This document shows positions 1 through 12,259 of a DNA stretch of 64,000 nucleotides, piece by piece. The stretch lies in the NCBI GenBank assembly GCA_010015655.1, contig ML976661.1, forward strand, positions 483,682 through 547,681. Direction: 5' to 3'. The number at the start of each line of letters is the position of its first letter. The first letter of the stretch is position 1. The notes below the pieces were generated by a model, which saw only the letters and a program-made list of their open reading frames with translations, did no database searches and had not been told where the DNA came from. The DNA is from Bimuria novae-zelandiae CBS 107.79 (Eukaryota > Ascomycota > Dothideomycetes > Pleosporales > Didymosphaeriaceae). Position numbers and translations under genes: made by a program.

Positions 1-1
1 C

Positions 2-599
2 GAAGACAACGACGATTCCGGCGATCTTTCAGATTCATCGTCTGATTTAGGAATTGAAGACGCCAGCACCGCTGGTAACGCGGCGAATATGTCTGGTGGC
101 CCCGGTGCCGGCAACCAGGCTCGCGAAGGCAATACCGAAGGCAAAGATCAGAGCGTAGGTCAAAATGGAAATGGGACTTCACACCAAGGTGACAACCAAG
201 GCCGCGACCAGGACGGGCCTAACGGTCACATCAAGCACCAGAGCATCGATTTGTCGCCTAGTTCGCCTTCAGCTCCACGCATGTCACAGTCTACCGCGCG
301 CACCGACACCACAGCGTATTCTAGTGGTGATTCATCGCCTCAGTCTAGCAAGTCGATCAACAAGCAGAACAAGCGCACCGAAGAGCGCAAGCAGCGTGGC
401 ATGATGCAGTGGCGACCGGCCCGTAACGCGAAGTTCGCAAAGGACCAAGCGAAGATTGGTATGGCGAAGTTGAAGAAGAAGATCACAGGTGACTTGGATG
501 GAAGGCAACCGGGTGTCGAGACTGGTAAGTGCCTCCTCCCCATATCATCACTCGAATTCACAGTAGAAACTAACTGTCTGCGCAGAAACTGGAACGTAA
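2..599 (+). CDS. 3' end of a gene, probably a C2-domain (Mug190/tricalbin-like) membrane-contact protein
   Basis: The reading frame is open from base 2, so the gene starts outside the window. A coding exon runs to 524, a 61-nt intron (525-585, GTAAGT donor, CTAAC branch, CAG acceptor) follows, and the last exon adds four codons and a TAA at 597-599. The visible part is low-complexity and rich in Ser, Gly, Asn, Gln and Asp, then a basic segment around 390-500 ending in the residues VETETGT. From memory, the basic tail with 'MQWRPARN' and 'GRQPGVETE' resembles the C-termini of fungal C2-domain proteins of the Mug190/tricalbin type, but no C2 domain lies inside the window. The call rests on this tail only; a phospholipase D-like protein is another possibility. 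Confidence 0.55.
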
Positions 600-1337
600 T
601 CACCCTCATCTTGTGAGGGAAAAGGGTGAGGATGGAAGCGCAAAAGCGCAGGCAAAAGGAGTTGACAGGTATCTACGAATTATGACGTTCAGACACAACA
701 TGAAGAACACGGCATCCTGTAATTCCGCACACATAATGATACGGCTCATGTATTGATTCCAAATGGTAATTTTCCGCACTTACATAACATTCTGAACGCT
801 TCGGGAGGCCTTCCTCCCGTGCTGCGTATTGTCGCTCTTCCCTGTCCAAATCGATTTTTTTTTACCACGCATACAGCGCTCACGCTAGCCGTTTAAGTGG
901 CCTTGCACGAGCGTGCGTGCGCAGGTTTGCGACGCACGCGTGCGGCACGGTGGGGGCGTGGCGCACCTGTTACGGCCCGCCCGTGTGACAGCCGCGCGCG
1001 CCGCCGCCGCCGCAACAGACAACGTCCTGCTGCGCTGTGGTGCTAACAGGGTAGTTAGCGCTAGGGCTGGATGGCCCCAAGCCAAGGTTGAAGTGAAGCG
1101 GGGCGGCAGAGACAGAGACATGCTGAGCCCATGGTGGGATTGTAGCGAAAGAGTGAGCGGGGCGTTGGGGGTATTACGTGGGGGACGGGAGCTTGGCTAG
1201 ATTAGCTTTTATGGTTGGTTTAGAGCTTGTATGCCTGTGTGTGGTTTGCAAAAGGCCTGAGGCACGATGGAGAAGTCACCCGGGATCTGGGCGATTGATG
1301 TGGTAGGGTGTCATTCTAACATGGGAGGAAGAAACTA

Positions 1338-1443
1338 CTCTGCGCCCTCCCAGCAAGTTCGGGGTGCATGGTGGCAAATCTTGCGGCCTGGGTGAACAGA
1401 CCTTAGCGACTATGCACCCGAACTTGCTGGTAGGGTGTAGAAG
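1338..1443. repeat. Inverted repeat with about 32-nt arms
   Basis: Arms near 1338-1369 and 1412-1443 are reverse complements with few mismatches, the core 'CAGCAAGTTCGGG' pairing with 'CCCGAACTTGCTG'. The loop is about 42 nt. Mismatches at the outer ends are mostly C/T differences. It could fold as a long hairpin in RNA or be a degenerate miniature transposon; no target duplication was found. Confidence 0.6.
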
Positions 1444-4249
1444 CCTGGCGTGGCCGCAATGATTGCCCCGGTCTTATGGAAGTGGGGTTGAGTGGGAGTG
1501 ATGGTGAGCTGGAGTACCGGGATGGCGGGAGGGAGGGACGGTAGGATTATGTGATGTTGTGCTAAGGTACGAGCCTGGCGTGGTCGCCCGGGGTAGCCCG
1601 CGCTTAAGAGGGTGGTATTGCGTGGATTATCGTGGTAGAGGCGATCGTAGGATCAAGTTTTCAAGGCTTGGTTCGGGTTGACGTTGAACCGCCGTTAACG
1701 CTGGGGAGATGTAATGGGTGGTCGATCAATTAGTGTGATGGATGAAAGTAGCTAGGCGGTCTCTAGTTCATCATGGCTTTTCTGATGAGGCCGCCGTTCG
1801 GTACAGTGTTCTCAATGGGCCAAACAAATGTTAAGATCGTTCCAAGGTTCTGGATAGATGATCAACTAGGCATTGCACTTTCGAGGCACAGGAGCGTGTT
1901 CCATAGTGCTGTCTGTTAAGCTAAAGTAATCTTACGCTTTTCTTAATGGGTCAGATATAGCAGGCTTATTTGGCAGAGAGCTCTCATGTGCTCCAAAAGT
2001 AGAAATTTCGAGGCCGACTTTTTCTCGAATGATCGCGATCACACCTAATGGTTGATGTTGGAACCAGGGTATAGAGTTTCAGAGAGAGTACAACAGCTTT
2101 TTGCCGTCGGGGAAGTGGAATCGGGATGTTCAACCGTCAGTCCTCGAGGTTTACGCCGTACATTGCTCCAAGACACCGTTCACGGGTACGGGAGTAACGT
2201 CGGGACATGGTCCGATTCAGCTGGATGTCCTTCCGGGTAGTTCGTTTCGAGGGGCTGGGTTGGAAAGTGACGTGATTTGACGGTAAGGTTGTTGGTCAGA
2301 AGAGCTTGCGGCACGTTCGGTCAATGGCCTCATCACTCACTCCCAGCGCTACTGCTCAGCTTTGACAGTCGTGGAAAGAGATGCCCTGCACTCTTCACGA
2401 TGCTCGAGCAAACGCGGAGTGGGTCTCCAGGGAGTGAGCCTTGGGCAGTGTGCACGACACACCGTTCGTCGGTCCCACATGCGGAGAGCGGACGTGCTCA
2501 GTGTAGGGTTCGGGGAGCTCCGGTACATCCTGGTCGGGGCATGGATGAGCCCGATCGAACGACTACCATATTCTGCAAGTGCTCGGACGGGGCGGGCGGC
2601 ATCAGGAAATGTTAGCCTATCTTCTTTCAACAACGATTTATCGCTTATTGCGCAGGGCCTATCGCGTTGTACTCAAGGTTTCGTGGATACCGCATTGGAG
2701 CTTAAGTGAAGCTGGACGATACCATGTGTAGAGAACAAGGGGTACTCGTTCTGTGGTCTTCTCTTCTCGTTGCTTTCGTGGAGAGTATGCCCGAGTTTTA
2801 CCTTAATTTCCAGTTCTCCTCTCAAACTTCGTGGTTCCTAACCGTTGCAAGGCATTGCCACAAGCGAAGTGTGGCTCGTATTTGAGCACAGCAAAATCAA
2901 GGCTGATAGTGCTATTTTTTGTAGCGCCACTACTTGGGGCTGGGAAACGAAACACTGTGCCGCGACACTAACGTGAGCGGGCAAGTGGTGTGATGTGAAC
3001 GATGTGGCGCAGGGCGTCTCGGAAGGCTTTATTGAAGCCGAGACACAAAACGGCAACCATAGACGATAATGTGGCTGCTGTTCGTTGATGGCACCAATGT
3101 TGCCGATGTTACCAATGTTACTGATGTTGCCGATGGTCTCGACGTTGCGGGAAATTGCAGATCAACGCGGAAGGATTCTAACGGTCAGAGCGTTGTGCTG
3201 CTCGTGCATGCGTTGTGCAAGGACCTCTGCGATCGTTTTCAGACCATCATAGATACCAGTACACCCCTCTGTCATGTCGCAATTCGAAAGATCCCTGTGG
3301 ATATTAGAAAGGGGCCATAAGATAATGTGGGTATGCTCATAGACTGCAATTAAAAGATACTCCTGGGATGCGTGTTGGGAGGAGGTAACGTTGGAATACA
3401 GCACCCATGCATAAGCCTAGACATGGTTTTCGAAGCACCTGCATGATGCACTTCGGTTAGACACATTGCATGGCGATCATGTGACTAGCCAGGCAATGCA
3501 CGCGCACGGCGACTTCCATGCAACGACGTTGGGACCGTACGACCTGGATGTTATGAATGGATTCGCTGCCGCCTTATCTGCAGCCTAGTGGCAGCGGCCG
3601 TCTCTCCCGGGCTTTCAGCTTTGCACCGGGCACTCCCGAAGCACTCTTGCTAGAGCACGCCTCTGCTCCGATTGCATCCTTCAATCTAGCAGCTGCATGA
3701 GGTACATGTCCGGGCCGTTGAATCTGCGTTGCGATACACGCCATGCTCAAGGCGTTGTCACATATCGCACGTTGAGGCGGGAAGCGAACGGGCGCCTAAG
3801 ATGCTTGGCTTAACTGCCGAAAGTTAAGATGTTTCTCCGCGATGACATAGCCTGTATCCGGGATTCTCAGAGAGAACTGGAATGGGTACTAATTCCGGAG
3901 TTATAGGGTGGTGAGGATGAGAATTCGAGGCGAATAGTCTGGAAGTCGTGAGCCCAAGAGGCTACAACAAGGTACCTAGTCAGTGCCTTGTCGAGGCCGA
4001 GAGCATGATATAATCGGTGTGGTATTGATTTGCAAGCAAGCCAGAGAATTTACTCCCGGGAACTTTTTTGCAATGGTGAGTAATAGTGATGGTAAACAAG
4101 TCGACGGAACGTCAATGGTAGTTGGGTTGTGTCAAGCCTGGGCCCTCGCCGATGCGCTGGCATAGCTGCGAAATTGGTGCCCGCGCTAGTTCTATCATCA
4201 TGCATGAAGCTCCCATCTAGCGTATCGGCATCTTTAATAAGCCCGAAGG

Positions 4250-4948
4250 ATGGCTCGTAGCTCTCCAAGGCAGGATCAAGCAAGCTTGCGGGCTGGCGTT
4301 CGTCGGTATCAAATATTTTGCCTATCCACAGGTAAGCTTGTGTGGCTCGCCAGCGACAAGATTCATCCAATATCTGGATTACACAGCTATGGGCTGACTT
4401 TACGACGTTGTCGAATAATGCCGCACGTGGCGCCTTTCAAGGCCCTGAGTCTTTGTGAAATCCTATTCTTGCAACCTGTGTTGTCACTCGCATCGAATCG
4501 TGTGCGCTGTCTTGAAGCTAACATCAGTGGATTTCTTGCGCTGTGGTCTCGACATGGGCGCTTAGAGGCTGATCAACACTGGCACGTCAGGCTGACAGAG
4601 ACCAAGCCTGAACTCCGCCATGGATCGACTGTTTACCCATCAAAGCTTATATCGCCGCGCAACGGCTCTAAGAAGTTAATGAGGCTAATGTTTGATTCTA
4701 ACGGTCCCCCTTGCGGCGCCAATAGTAACAGAATTGGCCGATATGGTGCCCATTCTGGGATACCACAGCGCGATATGGAATCATCGGAATTGGGCGCAGC
4801 GATATGCCCGACTCACGTGAAGGCTTGTAGTTTATGCGTCGTTCTCTTAAGTTTTATCTCAGATGTCCTGCTGAACGGTGTCTCTGTCGAAATTTGCCGA
4901 CTGTTCCTGCACAAAGGATGCTCCGTATTGATAATCTGCCGTATGTGA
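4250..4948 (+). CDS. Doubtful 232-codon open frame
   Basis: An uninterrupted frame from ATG at 4250. The product shows no domain, signal peptide or repeat that I recognise, and codon choice looks random. It is listed only because it is the longest open frame in the first 18 kb. There are no convincing splice sites or neighbouring coding signal, so a chance ORF is the likelier explanation. Confidence 0.12.
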   Translation: MARSSPRQDQASLRAGVRRYQIFCLSTGKLVWLASDKIHPISGLHSYGLTLRRCRIMPHVAPFKALSLCEILFLQPVLSLASNRVRCLEANISGFLALWSRHGRLEADQHWHVRLTETKPELRHGSTVYPSKLISPRNGSKKLMRLMFDSNGPPCGANSNRIGRYGAHSGIPQRDMESSELGAAICPTHVKACSLCVVLLSFISDVLLNGVSVEICRLFLHKGCSVLIICRM

Positions 4949-6087
4949 TTCCTCGAGTGGTTCGATCCCTTAAGGTATCTTCCATTTTATCTGTCAGTCT
5001 TCGCCACTTGAATGAAGTGAAGATCAAATGATGCAGCCTGGATGACATGTAAACCATATACGAAATTGAATAATGCTGACTGCGGCAGCTCCTGTAACTG
5101 CTAGAACCTACTATGATTGACGGTCGTATATTCTGTGGTGCTAGTCGTATGTTTTTGATGATATTCGGGGATCGCTTACGTCTGCATGTGCTGCGTCAAA
5201 TCCCGCTTTCATATCTAACAAGACGTCTACCACAGTATGAGCATTTGAATGAAGGACATTCGTGTCTATCACTTAAAATAACTGGCTAGGTGCAAGCGAA
5301 TGCAGATTCAACTCGTTACTGGGCGCACTTGACAGCGGGCCGACTGGAAAATGCGGTGGGTTGGACGGTTTGGCGCATGAAGGCGGCACAGCTTCAGAGA
5401 CGCCCAATTGGAGTCCGGCACTGAGAGCCACTCGCAGATCCATGCCCATGGGCAGAAACCATAGCAGCCTGCTTTCGCTTGTCACAGGTCGAGGTAAGCG
5501 TCATCTAGTGCATTAAGCCCAAAGGTTTGAAGATCGAGATCTAATAGAGGTCTGATGTCAAGATCAAGTGCGTGTCTCTTGTGACCGTTGTCATGTCGCT
5601 CTGATAACGAGATAGATTGGACCATTAAGGCCAAATGATAATGGAGAAGCCTTTGCGAAGTGAACATGCAGTGTGAAGGCATAACCAATAGTTAGAACAA
5701 GAGAAAGCGAGTCGTATCAATGGGCGTTGGAGCTGGCGAAGGACACGTCATGCTCTGAGGGCAGCGGATGTCCTTGCTAGCCCATCCGCCAGTCTGATGA
5801 TTGTGTAGCCCAACCAGAGCAATCGATATTCGTTCAAATGTGGCAAATGATCTCCGGGAAGTTGAATGGTCATGGGATAGTTTGATGAAAGAATGTATGT
5901 ATCGTCTATTGAAAATTCTGCACAAAATTGCCTGTAACAGGTGACCGCTCCAGAAAGCACCTCTATCCGCCAGTTGATGAGCCAAGGGACCTTGCAGTCA
6001 CCGTCTAAAGAATGAAAAAAAAAACCCGATGTATCTCGTTTCGAAGGCGGTTTCAGAAGCCTACGATTGGACGCACAAGCTCGTGTG

Positions 6088-6340
6088 CTAAGCACGTCCA
6101 TGCAACTATGTTGAGCACCCATGAGTTAGCTATACGGTACCTGAAACGTTTATTGGTGTCTGGAGGGACAGAACTTACCTGGCAGGACTGGCAGACTGCG
6201 TTGGCCATTGCGCAGGTGAAGCCAGGGGGATGTCCTGGTGTGTTCTGATAGCGACATGGGAAGTTGCTGTATGCACCACCTGAGGCACCGGTTCCTCCCT
6301 GCTCTCCGCTTCCACCAGGAACACCTTGACCGCTGGGCAT
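6088..6340 (-). CDS. Small Gly-rich, four-cysteine protein (59 aa), hypothetical
   Basis: Exon 1 (6179-6340) encodes 54 residues. The intron (6106-6178) has a perfect GTAAGT donor, a CTAAC branch about 20 nt before the acceptor and a CATAG acceptor. Exon 2 (6088-6105) adds five residues and a stop. The N-terminal half is Gly/Ser-rich without a signal peptide; the C-terminal half has four Cys (about residues 29, 43, 50, 53) in 'FTCAMANAVCQSCQ'. A CxxC-bearing fungal small protein is the best description; I do not recognise a function. Support comes from splice quality, coding-like codon use and a good ATG context (ATCAAC before ATG). Such genes are routinely missed by predictors because of size. 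Confidence 0.45.
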
Positions 6341-7510
6341 GTTGATGAATTGGATTGGGGGTTGATAGATCGGTTTCGAGCTCGGTATTCGTAGTTCAGT
6401 GGAGAATGATTGCGAGTATAGATGATGAGGATGTGAAGATATGCATGGAGTTCTCAGCCAGATTTATACCTCAACAAGTGGTCCTGCGGTCCACCCAAAT
6501 TTTTAGTTATGCGGCAAGGTTTCTCGTGACATCAAGTCATCCACCGTTGGGCAGATTTCTCGAGGCCAAAGACATGGCCATCACACTCTAAGGAAAGACC
6601 ATACAAAATATTTCGGAACCAGGTGGTAGCATCCGCCGTAGTCTCGGTAGTGCCAGAGGGGCCAACGGCGCAGTCAGGCGGTAGCCGCGCAGACTACCGC
6701 GCCTCGCAGCCCCTCCCACCGTTGCGGTTCCCGCAAGGCAGCAATACAGCTGAAGAAAGCGTTTGCAAAGTCAGACCTACCCGTGAAATTTTGCTGAAAG
6801 GTAACGCTCAACATTGGGGTTACAAATGTCTTTGTAAGAATCATGAAGCACCGGCAGATAAAATATGTAAGCGGCCGAAACGTCGACCACCTAGGCGATA
6901 AACGCATTGAGACACATGGGAATATTCCATGCTATTACTTTCCTATGTAGAAAAAGATGTAAATGACCGTTTTGAATGGAGAAGCGAGAACTGTGTGGTC
7001 GCTGCGCTTCGTCGCTATCGTCGTTTCCCAGTACGAAGGAACCCTCGGGGATTTTCAGAGTGACGGACGAAGGTACTCACCGGGAAATTACCTTAAGTAC
7101 GAGCATAGTGTTAGCTTCTACGTTGTTAAACATCTTTCCGCATCGACCGAGCTCGTGAAGATCTGCTAATGCCGTCAAATTTCGGCGTTCTCCACACCTG
7201 AATCAGGACCATCTTTCCGGGGAAGCGAGATGCCCAACTCGATGTACAACGCAGGATTCTCGCGTTCCCGAATCCCCACACGCGGTGGTAGGATCGAGTG
7301 GTATGCATAAGTTTCCATCCTTTATCTCGCTCATCGCCGAAGCTTTAGGAACATTATTGTTTAGTGAGTGGCTTACATTAAACTTACGCGTCATGATCAG
7401 ACCATCGGCCGTTGTCTGTATTGGGTTATCGATAGCTCGATCCACAACCGTTTTATGCACCTTCCTGTGAATATGGCTGGCACAATTTTATGATTCCGCG
7501 CGTGCTTAGA
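6341..7510. other. Intergenic, nothing convincing
   Basis: Normal-composition DNA between the small gene and the AT-rich island. Open frames of 60-90 codons occur on both strands but overlap each other and lack recognisable products. The composition changes abruptly at about 7550. Confidence 0.5.
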
Positions 7511-7512
7511 TA

Positions 7513-8280
7513 CCGTGCCGAGACAGTCAGTGTGCCGCGACAGTCAATGCGACACTTTTTACTAGTAAATTTCAAGAAAATTACCAACTTTATAGCCTTA
7601 TAACTTTATATCTAGGTAATGTTTTTTTATTATTTCTTAAAATCATAATAGGACAGGATTTATATTAAAGATTTATAATAAAGAGATATAAATCATAAAC
7701 AAAAAAAGAAGAAAAAATCACAAACAAAAAAGCGATACACTAAAACTAAAAAAAGAGAGAATTACTAAACAATAAAAGCTCGAAAATTAATCAAAAATAA
7801 ACTACTAAAAAGAGAACACATATTAATAACTCCAAAAAGAAAGCAATCTTAAAAAAAAAAACCTATAGATAAGACGAAAATTAACATATTTAGAATATTA
7901 AAAATACCCTAAGAATCCAAGAAGAAAAAAACCAGCAAAAATAAAAAAGAGATAGCTAAAAAACGATAAATATAAAATATAGATAAAAGAATTAATAAGG
8001 AAGGAAGTATAGAAAGATTAGGATAAAAAAAATAAAGAGCTAACAAAGAAAAAAAAATACCTATTTAACTAATAAAAGAGGACACCATTAGAATATATAA
8101 TATATATCTCTTCATCATAAATCTTTAATATAAATACTATCCTATTACAATTTTAAGAAATAATAAAAAAACATTACCTAGATATAAAGTTATAAGGCTA
8201 TAAAGTTGGTAATTTTCTTGAAATTTACTAGTAAAAAGTGTCGCATTGACTGTCGCGGCACACTAACTGTCTCAGTACGG
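7513..8280. mobile_element. Non-autonomous or degraded DNA transposon with about 184-bp terminal inverted repeats
   Basis: The ends are inverted copies: 7513-7696 and about 8097-8280 match with scattered differences. The element is flanked by TA on both sides (7511-7512 and 8281-8282), the target duplication of the Tc1/mariner superfamily. The outer about 45 bp keep normal GC ('CCGTGCCGAGACAG' left, 'CTGTCTCAGTACGG' right), while the inner repeat and the about 400-bp centre are extremely AT-rich with no open frame. No transposase remains, so it is either a MITE-like derivative or an element erased by RIP. Confidence 0.75.
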
Positions 8281-8282
8281 TA

Positions 8283-9774
8283 CCCTCTTTACTAAATTTT
8301 TTATTAGTACATTAGCATATAACTATAAGAATTTTACTCTAATTAAGCATCTATCTAATAGTTTCTATTATAAAATATAAAAACTTTACTTTAATAATAT
8401 AATACTTAAGTACTAACGTATTCCACATGCGAGCTACGCATCTGGACGAGCTACGCACTTTTATTAAGCTTACACTAACTTATAATTAACATATAGTAGC
8501 TTAATAAAATAATAGTTAATCTACTTCGTAGGAAGCAAATATATAGCTTATCTTATAATTTATTTTTAATAACTAAATTGAGTTAGTCTAACGCGCTGCT
8601 ACTACGTATAATACGCTTAAATTAATACTACGTAATAGACGCGCTAAAATATAACTAAACTTAATAAAGCTTATAAAGTTAAAGGAGGAGATAATTATCT
8701 AGTATATCTTAGATCTTACTAAGCCAGTGTTACGGTAACCTCCAAGGCAACCTAATAACCTAGGCACACTATTAACAACAGTATGTTAATAGACAAACGA
8801 GAGTTAGAAGCTAGGCTTCTACCTCTAAACTTATACTTCGGGAGCTAAAGGTCTAATAGTCTATACCCCGAAGCTTACGTCCGATTAGTTAGAAATGACG
8901 CTAGGTATCTAGGTATTAGCACCTAGCCAAGGAAGATAGATAGATCTACGTTAGATAGAGGTAGAAGACCTTTCTTCCTTATCTAACGTTTTGTACCTAC
9001 ACGTAGACACCGAACGAGTATATTAATCTAGCCTACCTAGGCCCAAAATACCTCTACTCGTTGCTCTTGTAATAGTAAGGATACTTTATAACCCTTGCGT
9101 AGGTTTAAGATATAGCGGATACTCTACTAGCTACGCGTGGCTAAGGCTATGTTAGCAAGAACTAGCTATTAAGCTTTATTAAATATATATCTACGCTTAT
9201 ACTAAGGTTTAATTATAAGCTAAACTATTTAAAAACACTATATAAAGTTCCTACTATTATATTAAATTAATTTTTACTTATATAAAATATAAAGGCGAAG
9301 TACGGCATATAGAATAAGAATTGTAATGAGGTAAGCGCCCCGCTTACTAAGCCAATACTATGTGACTTCCCTACTTATACCAAAAGGTACGCACAAGAAT
9401 ACCAAAGCTGGTATATTCTTGTATAGTATAATATATATAAGTAATATTAGAACTAGTGTATGATTCTAGCTTCTATAAGCGAGTCGCCACGTATCCCTTT
9501 TCGTACTTCGTGCTATCGCTACAAGAATATATAAAACTTTAATAAGCTAAAAGGTTATTACTAGCTTTAAGAGGCGTAAGCGGCTAAAATAAGTGTAAAA
9601 AAGTAATAAAAAGTATATATTAATATTACTAAGTATTAGTAGCGTAATTTAAATAGTCTTACCCTATATTGTTTTTTAAATAAAGATACTCTTTACTAAT
9701 TAGTGTACTAAGAATAATCTGTCTCCCTAATAAAAAATTACAGTTTTTAAAATTAGCTAAATAATAAATATATA
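8283..9774. other. AT-rich RIP-degraded DNA, origin unclear
   Basis: Very TpA-rich sequence with no open frame of note, between the TIR element and the retroelement. Patches of moderate GC (around 8430-8460, 8720-9060) suggest remnants of older insertions, but I could not assign them. A short perfect stem (ACGTTAGATA / TATCTAACGT) lies at about 8948-8989. Confidence 0.6.
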
Positions 9775-10175
9775 TGTTAGGATCCACGATCCAACATAAG
9801 GACGGCAAACCATTTTGTACTTAGTCACAGCGTGTACACGTGGAGACACCCTTGTCTTCGCTTGTCGCGTTGTTAGCACTTACGAAGTCATGTAACTGCT
9901 CTCCAGAGAGTGCTCGCCAGCGAGCAGTCCAGGACTAGCATATAGGAACACGAGAGATAGACTCTCTATCTTCGTATTTAACCTTATTTATTAATCTATT
10001 ATTTAAATTATACTTAAACTTTTATTAATATATTTATAATCGCGTAGTACTTTTAATACTAACACCCGATTAATACGCGTAAGCTATTAATAAAACTTTT
10101 TTTACCTTACTAGTACTCTTGCCTAAGAACTAACCTTAGCCTTATAGGGAATAATTACCTCTTAAGGACTTAATA
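9775..10175 (+). repeat. 5' LTR of the gypsy element
   Basis: It begins TGTTAGGATCC and ends at the RIP-altered TTAATA. The last about 220 bp (from about 9960) match 17880-18081 and also the inverted solo LTR at 16040-16456. The first about 180 bp keep near-normal GC and match neither of them. Confidence 0.65.
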
Positions 10176-10936
10176 TCTTAAATACCCTTAATATAAGTAC
10201 TATAAAGACCCCTATCTCTTTTATAGCTTTTAATCGCACTAGCGTCCTACTAATAAAGGATAATAAAAATAAAGTATATAAACCTAATTTATATAAAAGC
10301 AACCGCAAGCTCCTTAATATATAGCTACTATAACTAGACCTATAATTCTTTAATTAAGATAATAATTTTAAGAACCAAAAGAAGGTTGTCTTTGTAGCAA
10401 TATATATATAAAGAGTAATTAAAAAATAGATCTACCTATATCTAGTTAAATAGATAGACATAGACTACTAAAACTAAGACAAAGACTACGTTAATAGCCA
10501 CGCTAACGTAGTTAATATTATTAAAGACTATCCTAACTTTAAAAGGTACCTTAAACAACTATTTAGAATTACTAATAAATCTACTATAGTTAAACAGGCT
10601 ATTTAAATAATTAAATAATAATAATTTATAGCTAAATATATAGCTTAAATAGGAACAAGAATCTCTTAAAACTATATATAAGTAAGGACTTAGGTATATG
10701 GTGCGAGAAGAACTCCTACGTAGTAGTATAAAAATTAAAACTCTAAATAAACTATATAAAGAATTAATTAAGATTAAAAGAGAATAGTTCGCGTCATAAA
10801 AAGAGTTTTATAGAAACCTAAGGAACGCTAGCTTTAGAAAACCTATACCTATAGTTTATAAAGCATCAAAGGTACCTTAATAATAATAATAATAATAATA
10901 TAACTCGTACGATTACTAGCTAGTAAAAGAAATCTA

Positions 10937-12252
10937 CTGTGGTATCAGGCAAAAGTGAGGTGAGTGGCCCGCGCACAACAGGGGTGTCGCCAAGATGCCG
11001 AGCCATGTAAATTTCGCACGCTTGTCCTCTTTTATGTATAAATTTCAGTACCTAGTGTGACCACCTTCGCATTAATTACAGCCTGGCATCTAGCTAGCAT
11101 GCTCTTAACAAGCTCCCTAAATACTTTACTTCTAATTAAGTCCTACGCTTTCTGTACAATATTACGCAGCTAGCTATATATATACTACTTACTCCTAGGT
11201 AGATTAAGATAATACTACTTAATATAGTCCTTTATCTTATTCCACACTGCCTTAATTAGGTTAAGATCTGGCGAGAACGCTAGCTAAAAGATAAGGTAAA
11301 TTCCTCTTAATTAAAGCTCTTTAATTGTGTAAGCAGCAGCGTGCCCAGGAGCGCTATTTTACATAAATTAAAGATGTAGATTAAGGCGTAGTTATCCGTG
11401 AACAAGAGGTATAACTCTCTTATAATAGCTCTTCTTATTAATACTCTTCTATTCCTTCTCTTAGAATACTAACAGCCCCTTTGTCGTACCTAAGAAGCAA
11501 CCCTAGAACATCTAGCTACGCTTCTTACGTAGTTTCTTAATAACATAGAAGGGATTTAATTCCTCTTTAGGGCGCCTAGTAACCTACTTCTTACAATGCT
11601 ACTTACTAGTCACCTAAGTTTTATCGCTCTAGAGGATTATATACTACTACTAAGAAGACTAGTTAGCGTAAGCTTTTACCCACGCGAGGCGTAGCTAACA
11701 ATTCTTCTTAGTAAGAGGAGGCTTAGCAAGAGCAACGCGGCGAGTATACCCCCTACTTTATAAAGTATTCTAAATTACGTATTTACTAACGCCCTAGTAA
11801 GTAAAGGGATCCTCTATAAGGCGTAGGAAACTTATCTACCTCCCCTTTTAAGAGGATTTAATAAATTCTTTAAGCTAGTCTACTTGTTTATTTATAAGGG
11901 AAGGTAGATAACTAGTACGCTTCTTTAGCGTAACACGTACGCTAGTAATTACGCAGGCAACTTATCTCTCTAAGACCTTAAGAAGGTTAGTAATAAATAG
12001 GTAAGTGTGCCTAGCTAGACGTAAGATGCGTATCTAGAGGCGTTAGTCGCGAGTGAGGTATCGACGAGTTGGTGTTAATAGGGGAGACATTGTGGTGATG
12101 TTGTGGTGAACAGCACACGACAGAGGTACAAGCATTATCATATAAATTACATAGAGCTAATGGTATTTCTGTTTAGTGGCGTCCGTTTTGTATCGAGTCA
12201 GGCATCCCTGCTGTGCGCGGGCCACTCACCTCACTTTTGCCTGATACCACAG
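10937..12252 (-). mobile_element. Tc1/mariner-type DNA transposon (1316 bp) nested in the retroelement
   Basis: Near-perfect about 47-bp terminal inverted repeats start CTGTGGTATCAGGCAAAAGT at both ends, differing by a single base. TA flanks both sides (10935-10936 and 12253-12254). The coding strand is minus. The outer 100-200 bp have normal GC; the central about 950 bp is AT-rich with RIP-type stops. It interrupts the gypsy sequence between the 5' LTR and Pol. Confidence 0.85.
11080..12060 (-). pseudogene. RIP-degraded Tc1-like DDE transposase
   Basis: Reading the minus strand around 11200-11380 gives SAPGHAAAYTIKEL, then about 15 residues on FSPDLNLI and VWNKIKDYIKQYY. These are the second and third catalytic-motif neighbourhoods of Tc1/mariner transposases (the D before SAPGH and the E of the SPDLNPIE motif). 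The Glu position reads Lys and the Asp position reads Asn, both explained by G-to-A changes typical of RIP, and stops interrupt the frame. No functional enzyme can be made. Upstream DNA-binding sequence lies toward 12060 but is too altered to delimit exactly. Confidence 0.75.
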
Positions 12253-12259
12253 TAATTTC

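Larger units (their letters stand above)
600..6087. other. Gene-poor normal-GC stretch
   Basis: No reading frame here combines length, fungal codon use and splice signals convincingly. The first few hundred bases are probably the 3' UTR and terminator of the left-edge gene. The stretch holds one strong inverted repeat (1338-1443), a short imperfect GATGTT-type repeat near 3090-3140, and a 232-codon open frame at 4250-4948 (plus) that matches nothing I recognise and looks like chance. Composition is ordinary, so this is not the RIP island. Confidence 0.6.

Noticed and set aside
2052..3404. Several overlapping 60-115 codon frames on both strands
   Set aside because: They overlap each other, have no recognisable product, no splice support and random-looking codon use.
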